A DNA stretch of 64,000 nt from Candidatus Pantoea deserta (lineage in GTDB: Bacteria; Pseudomonadota; Gammaproteobacteria; Enterobacterales; Enterobacteriaceae). The position numbers and the translations under genes were made by a program. The stretch lies in assembly GCF_003813865.1 (NCBI RefSeq), contig NZ_RMVG01000010.1, forward strand, positions 62,001 to 126,000, given 5' to 3'. Shown here one piece after another: positions 59,103 through 64,000 of the stretch. Positions within the stretch are counted from its first letter, which is position 1. Every line of letters begins with the position of its first letter. Below the pieces are notes generated by a model. It saw only the letters and a program-made list of their open reading frames with translations, did no database searches and was not told the DNA's origin.

Positions 59103-59774
59103 ATGTCGGACGAAAAAATAGTCTTACCGGGCGAGCGCCTCTCCGCCAGCAAAGGAAGTTACGTGGCTCTGATTGTGGCTATCCTGTTTTTTTCAGGACT
59201 GCTATATCAGGTTGACGGTTTTCACTGGCTCGGCGCCTTTGACTTCACCACGCTGGGCGGCAGTTTCGGCACCATGAAAGATCCTGCCAGCAACACCTTT
59301 CTCGGCGCGGGCGGGCTGAGCGCCAAAGCGGGATTTCTCTTCGCCCTGTCGCTGACGCCGACGGTGATGCTGGCGCTGGGCGTGCTGGAAATCTTTACCC
59401 ACTACGGCGCGATGCGGGCCGCGCATAAGCTGCTGACGCCGCTGCTTCAGCCCCTGATGGGACTGCCGGGACGCTGTGGACTGGCGCTGATCACCGATCT
59501 GCAAAGCACCGATGCCGGCGCGGCGCTGACCAAAGAGATGTATGACCGTAATCAGGTCACGAAAAAAGACATTGTGGTGATGAGCGCCTGGCAATATTCC
59601 GGCGCAGGCTTAATTAATAACTATTTTGCTATCGGCTCGGCGCTGTTCGCGTCGATGACGCTGCCGATTATTATTCCGCTGGCGTTAATGTTCATTCTTA
59701 AATTTGTTGGCGCGGCGCTGACGCGCGGCGTGTTAAACAGTGTATATAAAAAGGATTTCGCAAATGGAAAATAA
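59103..59774 (+). CDS. yjiH: Nucleoside-recognition (Gate) domain membrane protein, YjiH-like
   Basis: 223 residues with about six hydrophobic segments and the Gate/nucleoside-recognition fold (LTPLLQPLMGLPGRCGLALI, QSTDAGAALTKEMYDRNQV). The ATG at 59103 lies 3 nt after the GGGAACAACG stretch; a more upstream in-frame start at 59022 would add an improbable Cys-rich head. The ortholog pair in E. coli (yjiH, yjiG) lies next to iadA, an isoaspartyl dipeptidase. Role unknown; transport or export of a small metabolite is likely. Confidence 0.85.
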   Translation: MSDEKIVLPGERLSASKGSYVALIVAILFFSGLLYQVDGFHWLGAFDFTTLGGSFGTMKDPASNTFLGAGGLSAKAGFLFALSLTPTVMLALGVLEIFTHYGAMRAAHKLLTPLLQPLMGLPGRCGLALITDLQSTDAGAALTKEMYDRNQVTKKDIVVMSAWQYSGAGLINNYFAIGSALFASMTLPIIIPLALMFILKFVGAALTRGVLNSVYKKDFANGK

Positions 59775-60237
59775 CGCAGCGGTAAAAACCAGCCAGAACC
59801 CATTTGATATTTTCGTCACCGGCGCGCGTAAAGGCTTCCATATCGCCGTTCACAACCTGATGCCGAACGTAGTCATGGCCTATGTGCTGGCAGAAGTGCT
59901 GAATCTGCTCGGCATTATGCCCTTTCTCGGCCAGCTATTCGCGCCGGTAATGGGGCTGTTTGGCCTGCCTGGCGAGGCGATTACCGTGCTGCTTACCGCC
60001 TGGCTCTCCTCTTCCGCCGGAACCGGCGTAGCGGTAAGCCTGCTGACCAAAGGCATACTGACCGGCGCGGACATCACTATCCTCGCGCCCGCCATTTTCC
60101 TGATGGGTTCGCAGTTGCAGTACATGGGCCGCCTGCTGGGCGTGGCCGACGTGCCGAAAAAATACTGGCCGCTGCTGATGCTGGTGAGCATTATCAATGC
60201 AGCGATCGCTATGTTTGTTATGCGTCTTTTTATCTAG
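59764..60237 (+). CDS. yjiG: YjiG-like Gate-domain membrane protein
   Basis: 157 residues, partner of the preceding gene and overlapping it by 11 bp. Features shared with E. coli YjiG: the FDIFVTGARKGFHIAVHNLM PNVVMAYVLAEVLN stretch, GLPGEAITVLLTAWLSSSAG, and LAPAIFLMGSQLQYMGRLLG. Four to five hydrophobic helices. The two proteins probably form one complex in the inner membrane. The next gene, an amidohydrolase, starts 10 bp downstream. Confidence 0.87.
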   Translation: MENNAAVKTSQNPFDIFVTGARKGFHIAVHNLMPNVVMAYVLAEVLNLLGIMPFLGQLFAPVMGLFGLPGEAITVLLTAWLSSSAGTGVAVSLLTKGILTGADITILAPAIFLMGSQLQYMGRLLGVADVPKKYWPLLMLVSIINAAIAMFVMRLFI

Positions 60238-60247
60238 GAGAGAAGCG

Positions 60248-61351
60248 GTGTCAAAGGTCTTAGATCACTATCACTACCTGCATGAGATCCCGGAGCTGGG
60301 GTTTCAGGAGTTTAAAACTTCCGCCTATATTGCCGATCAGCTGGAGAAAGCCGGTCTGAAGGTTACGCGCAATATCAATCAGACCACCGGCATCGTGGCG
60401 GAGATCGACAGCGGGGCGCCAGGCCCGGTGCTGGCGCTGCGCGCTGACATGGACGCGCTCGGCCATATCATCGACGGCGTGCCCTGCGCGCGCCACACCT
60501 GTGGTCACGACGGCCACTCCTCTGTGGTGCTGACCGCCGCGCAGGAACTGCTGGCGGAAGGCGCAGTGAAAAAAGGGCGTCTGAAAATCCTGTTCCAGCC
60601 TGCCGAAGAGCTGGGCGCGGGAGCGCTGGCGATGGTGGAGGGCGGCGCGCTGGACGATGTCGAGATGATCCTCGGCTTCCATCTGCGTCCGCTGGAGGAG
60701 TGTGTCGTGGGCCAGGCGACCCCTGCGGTGCGCTATTCCGCCTGCTCGACGCTGGAGGCGACCATCAAAGGCGCGCCTGCCCACGCCGCGCGCCCGCATC
60801 TTGGCGTTAACGCGCTGGACGCCGCGGTTCAGGCGGTTAACGCGGTCAACGCGATTCACCTCTCGCCAGGCCTTAACTGGAGCGTAAAAGCGACGCGCTT
60901 TCTCTGCGACGCGGGCGTCACCAACTCCGTGCCCGACGAAGCGCGCGTGGTCTGGGATCTGCGCTCGCAGGAGAACGCGCCGATGGAGGCGCTGAAAGAG
61001 AAGGTAACCCAGGCGATCCAGCACAGCGTCGCCGCGCTGGGGGCGACGGCGCAGGTGGTGGTGCTGAAGGAGATGCCGGCGGCGGAAATTCATGATGACG
61101 CGACCGAGGTGATCCGCGCGGCAATCAGCGAGGTGCTGGGGCCGGAAGGATTGCTCGACGCCAGAAGCACGCCGGGCAGCGAAGACTTCTTTTACTATCC
61201 GGTGAAGCGTCCGAACGTGAAGGCGGGATTCTGGGGGCTGGGAACCAATCTGGTGCCGGGTCTGCATCATCCCGATATGCACTTCGACCTTAACGCGCTG
61301 GAGATCGGCGTGAATATCTTCAAGTCCTGCGTGAAAAAAGTGCTGGGGTAA
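60248..61351 (+). CDS. M20 family amidohydrolase/peptidase
   Basis: 367 residues from the GTG at 60248, which has AGGAG 8 nt upstream; the frame open from 60197 lies inside yjiG. Metal-binding motifs of the M20D (hippurate/IAA-amino-acid hydrolase) group are present: LRADMDALGH, HTCGHDGHSSVVL and LFQPAEELGAGA. The C-terminal GSEDFFYYPVKRPN and LHHPDMHFDLNALEIG complete the site. It probably cleaves an N-acyl or peptide bond in the cytosol. Its place behind yjiHG replaces E. coli iadA, suggesting the membrane pair moves a product or substrate of such hydrolases. Confidence 0.9.
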   Translation: MSKVLDHYHYLHEIPELGFQEFKTSAYIADQLEKAGLKVTRNINQTTGIVAEIDSGAPGPVLALRADMDALGHIIDGVPCARHTCGHDGHSSVVLTAAQELLAEGAVKKGRLKILFQPAEELGAGALAMVEGGALDDVEMILGFHLRPLEECVVGQATPAVRYSACSTLEATIKGAPAHAARPHLGVNALDAAVQAVNAVNAIHLSPGLNWSVKATRFLCDAGVTNSVPDEARVVWDLRSQENAPMEALKEKVTQAIQHSVAALGATAQVVVLKEMPAAEIHDDATEVIRAAISEVLGPEGLLDARSTPGSEDFFYYPVKRPNVKAGFWGLGTNLVPGLHHPDMHFDLNALEIGVNIFKSCVKKVLG

Positions 61352-61670
61352 ATCCCCGCCGCAGAGGGCTGCCCGCCAGAGCCGGGCAGCCCTTATCAGA
61401 CGCGCCTTTGCCCAACCGCGCCTCTCTCCCGCCGTCGCCGGTAATTTTCCCCGTCCGCTGTTCGCCGCCGCGCGCAAAATATTGTATGCTATGCCGCCTT
61501 AAAGGAGACCAGGTAACCGGAATCGCCGCCAATGTAGAACGCGCCTTAAACACCGCCTTCCTGACGCTTTGCGTCACGTCTGGCTCCGTTTACCTGCCGG
61601 ATTTCCGGCCATCATGATTACTCTGCATCGTCCTCGCATGTGACGTTGCCTCGATGAGAAGAACACACTC
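61352..61670. other. 319-bp region between the M20 gene and prfC
   Basis: No gene is supported. It holds the hairpin described separately and, near 61485-61490, TATGCT as a possible -10 for prfC. The long leader before prfC has a GAAGAACACACTC stretch just before the ATG. Confidence 0.6.
61365..61393 (+). terminator. Hairpin after the M20 gene
   Basis: AGGGCTGCCC (61365-61374) and GGGCAGCCCT (61384-61393) pair perfectly around a 9-nt loop, 13 bp past the stop codon. The T-run is weak (TATCAG). Confidence 0.55.
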
Positions 61671-63254
61671 ATGTCTAATTTCATGCAAGAGGTGGCGCGC
61701 CGCCGCACCTTTGCGATCATTTCGCACCCCGATGCGGGTAAAACCACCATCACCGAAAAAGTGCTGCTGTTCGGACAGGCGATTCAGACCGCCGGTACGG
61801 TAAAAGGCCGCGGCTCCAGCCAGCACGCGAAATCCGACTGGATGGAGATGGAGAAGCAGCGCGGCATCTCCATTACCACCTCTGTGATGCAGTTTCCCTA
61901 TCGTGAGAGCCTGGTCAACCTGCTCGACACGCCGGGACACGAAGACTTCTCGGAAGATACCTACCGCACGCTAACGGCCGTGGACTGCTGCCTGATGGTG
62001 ATCGACGCGGCAAAAGGCGTTGAGGATCGTACCCGCAAGCTGATGGAAGTTACCCGTCTGCGCGATACGCCGATCCTGACCTTTATGAACAAACTCGACC
62101 GTGACATCCGCGATCCAATGGAACTGCTGGACGAAGTTGAAAGCGAGCTGAAGATCGCCTGTGCGCCCATCACCTGGCCTATCGGCTGCGGCAAACTGTT
62201 TAAAGGGGTTTATCACCTCTATAACGACGAAACCTATCTCTATCAGTCAGGGAAAGGCCACACCATTCAGGATGTGCGCATCGTTAAAGGGCTGGATAAC
62301 CCGGAGCTGGACAGCGCGGTAGGCGAAGAGCTGGCGGCGCAGCTGCGCGAGGAGCTGGAGCTGGTGAAGGGGGCTTCGCACGAATTTGATCAGGAGCTGT
62401 TCCTGAGCGGCGAAATCACGCCGGTCTTCTTTGGCACCGCGCTGGGTAACTTTGGCGTCGATCATATGCTGGACGGCCTGGTTTCCTGGGCGCCCGCGCC
62501 GATGCCGCGCGCCACCGATGTGCGCACCGTCACCGCGCAGGAAGAGAAGTTCAGCGGCTTCGTCTTTAAAATTCAGGCTAATATGGACCCGAAACACCGC
62601 GACCGCGTGGCCTTTATGCGCGTGGTGTCCGGTAAATATGAAAAAGGCATGAAGCTGCGCCAGGTGCGTACCGGTAAAGACGTGGTGATCTCTGACGCGC
62701 TGACCTTTATGGCGGGCGACCGTTCGCACGTCGAAGAGGCCTGGCCGGGCGACATTATCGGTCTGCACAACCACGGCACCATTCAGATCGGCGACACCTT
62801 TACCCAGGGTGAAAACATGAAGTTCACCGGCATCCCGAACTTCGCCCCGGAACTGTTCCGTCGCATTCGCCTGCGCGACCCGCTTAAGCAGAAACAGCTG
62901 CTGAAAGGGCTAGTGCAGCTGTCAGAAGAGGGCGCGGTGCAGGTATTCCGTCCGGTGCACAATAACGATCTGATCGTGGGCGCGGTGGGCGTGCTTCAGT
63001 TCGACGTCGTCGTCGCGCGTCTGAAAAGCGAGTACAACGTTGAAGCGATTTACGAAGCCATCAACGTTTCTACGGCGCGCTGGGTTGAGTGCGCCGATGC
63101 GAAGAAATTCGACGAGTTTCAGCGCAAAAATGAGGTTAACCTCGCGCTGGATGGCGGCGACAACCTGACCTATATCGCACCAACCATGGTAAACCTGAAT
63201 ATCACCCAGGAGCGCTATCCTGACGTGATCTTCCGTAAAACCCGCGAGCATTAA
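61671..63254 (+). CDS. prfC: Peptide chain release factor 3
   Basis: Class II GTPase that removes RF1/RF2 from the ribosome after peptide release. 527 residues (529 in E. coli). The P-loop is [13 protein letters not shown] (residues 18-30), switch II is [11 protein letters not shown], and the guanine-specificity motif is NKLDRD. Domains 2 and 3 follow with [20 protein letters not shown]. The stop is followed by a strong hairpin. Neighbour osmY matches E. coli order. Confidence 0.97.
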   Translation: MSNFMQEVARRRTFAIISHPDAGKTTITEKVLLFGQAIQTAGTVKGRGSSQHAKSDWMEMEKQRGISITTSVMQFPYRESLVNLLDTPGHEDFSEDTYRTLTAVDCCLMVIDAAKGVEDRTRKLMEVTRLRDTPILTFMNKLDRDIRDPMELLDEVESELKIACAPITWPIGCGKLFKGVYHLYNDETYLYQSGKGHTIQDVRIVKGLDNPELDSAVGEELAAQLREELELVKGASHEFDQELFLSGEITPVFFGTALGNFGVDHMLDGLVSWAPAPMPRATDVRTVTAQEEKFSGFVFKIQANMDPKHRDRVAFMRVVSGKYEKGMKLRQVRTGKDVVISDALTFMAGDRSHVEEAWPGDIIGLHNHGTIQIGDTFTQGENMKFTGIPNFAPELFRRIRLRDPLKQKQLLKGLVQLSEEGAVQVFRPVHNNDLIVGAVGVLQFDVVVARLKSEYNVEAIYEAINVSTARWVECADAKKFDEFQRKNEVNLALDGGDNLTYIAPTMVNLNITQERYPDVIFRKTREH

Positions 63255-63264
63255 TCGGCGTTAC

Positions 63265-63296
63265 AACAGGGCCAGCCAGCTTTGGCTGGCCCTGTT
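63265..63296 (+). terminator. prfC terminator
   Basis: AACAGGGCCAGCCA (63265-63278) pairs perfectly with TGGCTGGCCCTGTT (63283-63296) with a 4-nt loop; the flank is CTCTCTCT rather than a pure T-run. Confidence 0.8.
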
Positions 63297-63386
63297 CTCT
63301 CTCTCCAGACTCCTCCTAAAAACTCTGTTTTTTCTCTTAACTGGCGTGCGATCAACCAGTTAATCAAGCAAAACGCCAAACACCGA

Positions 63387-63394
63387 CTATGATT
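63387..63394 (+). promoter_or_regulatory. Possible sigma-S-type -10 of osmY
   Basis: CTATGATT at 63387-63394 has the C-first, T-rich -10 preferred by sigma-S; osmY is a classic sigma-S gene. It lies about 115 nt before the ATG. No -35 was assigned. Confidence 0.4.
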
Positions 63395-63513
63395 ATTCTG
63401 TCGGACGGCAAAAGAGAAGCTGCTTCTCCCTTACGTCCAACGATGCAGCAGCGCCGTTTGCTGCTGTTGCGCCCACGGTTGTGGGTGAGCTAACTGACAG
63501 AAGGAAGATATCG

Positions 63514-64000
63514 ATGAATAAGACTAAGATTGCCCAAACGCTGATGGCGGTAATGGTAGGTTCCGCCCTGTTAAGCGGCAGCGCCCTGGCAGACGACTCT
63601 ATGACGCAAAAAGCGCAGCAGAGCGCGGATAACGCCGGTGCGAAAATCAATAGTTCTATGAAAAAAGTCGATGGATTTATGGATGACAGCGCCGTCACCG
63701 CAAAAGCCAAAGCGGCTCTGGTGGATGACGAAGCCATAAAGAGTACGGATATCTCCGTGAAAACGCATGACGGCGTGGTGACGCTGAGTGGTTTTGTCAC
63801 CTCGCAAGACCAGGCTGAAAAAGCCGTCGCCGTTGTGAAACAAGTGGAAGGTGTTAAATCCGTCAGCGACAAACTGCACGTTAAAGACAGCAAATCACAA
63901 AGTTTAAAAGGATATGCCGGGGATGCGGCAACGACCAGCGAAATTAAAGCTAAACTGTTAGCCGATGACATCGTCCCGTCGCGTAACGTCAAGGTTGAAA
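63514..64000 (+). CDS. osmY: Periplasmic osmotic-stress protein OsmY (partial)
   Basis: The reading frame starts [20 protein letters not shown], a signal peptide ending SALA/DD, and continues to the window edge (about 162 residues). The first BON domain spans roughly 55-120 with [38 protein letters not shown] and [13 protein letters not shown]; the second begins at [25 protein letters not shown] lies 7 nt before the ATG. It is a stress-induced periplasmic protein that may bind membranes or act as a chaperone. The C-terminal part lies beyond the window. Confidence 0.96.
   Translation, partial: MNKTKIAQTLMAVMVGSALLSGSALADDSMTQKAQQSADNAGAKINSSMKKVDGFMDDSAVTAKAKAALVDDEAIKSTDISVKTHDGVVTLSGFVTSQDQAEKAVAVVKQVEGVKSVSDKLHVKDSKSQSLKGYAGDAATTSEIKAKLLADDIVPSRNVKVE

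Noticed and set aside
60260..61477. 405-codon open frame opposite the M20 gene
   Set aside because: Antisense shadow; the M20 frame carries all catalytic motifs.

Overview
The window is a chromosomal segment of a gamma-proteobacterium of the order Enterobacterales. Nearly every core gene reads as an ortholog of an Escherichia coli gene (cca, glnE, hldE, ribB, tolC, parE, parC, plsC, ftsP, metC, exbBD, prfC, osmY) and the gene order of the E. coli 'ygi/yqi' region is kept. The high GC content, the mix of E. coli-like core genes with different accessory blocks, and the absence of yqhD next to dkgA suggest Erwiniaceae (Pantoea, Mixta or a relative). That genus-level call is inference. I saw no insertion sequence, prophage, tRNA, rRNA or CRISPR array.

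Region 1 (1-28.9 kb) is mostly core. It holds cca and ygiM (minus), ygiF-glnE-hldE (plus), ubiK, an FMN riboswitch with ribB, zupT with a near-consensus Fur box, ygiD, the tolC-ygiB-ygiC block (minus), the nudF-yqiB-cpdA-yqiA-parE run (plus), a LysR regulator facing ygiN-mdaB, a PheC-like periplasmic protein, parC-plsC-ftsP, the dkgA/yqhC divergent pair and yghB. These cover tRNA maturation, nitrogen control, LPS heptose and riboflavin synthesis, efflux, cAMP breakdown, topoisomerase IV, phospholipid synthesis and divisome stability.

Region 2 (29-38.9 kb) mixes core and accessory genes. metC is followed by a three-gene TRAP transporter inserted between metC and exbB. exbB-exbD (TonB energisation) sits behind a Fur box. 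Next come a LysR regulator and an aldo/keto reductase of visibly lower GC, separated by a perfect 18-bp hairpin, and a citrate/tricarballylate-type MFS symporter.

Region 3 (38.8-53 kb) looks like a surface-attachment block. It has a complete archaic (Csu/sigma type) chaperone-usher pilus operon of five genes, then two tandem MHYT-GGDEF-EAL paralogs, a cupin gene and a triple-PAS-GGDEF-EAL protein. An RcsAB-like box precedes the pilus operon and a weaker one precedes the PAS protein. The upstream MHYT paralog has lost one metal-binding aspartate of its EAL domain (DDFG to DNFG), so the pair may have split its activities.

Region 4 (53-61.4 kb) is accessory metabolism: a LacI regulator divergent from an MFS transporter and GH31 glycosidase pair, a ferritin, and a yjiH-yjiG-like membrane pair joined to an M20 amidohydrolase. 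Region 5 (61.6-64 kb) returns to core genes with prfC and the start of osmY, which runs off the window.

The least ordinary content is region 3 and the small regulatory sites (Fur at zupT, RcsAB-like boxes, a LacI-type palindrome). No wholly new multi-gene system could be established from sequence alone.
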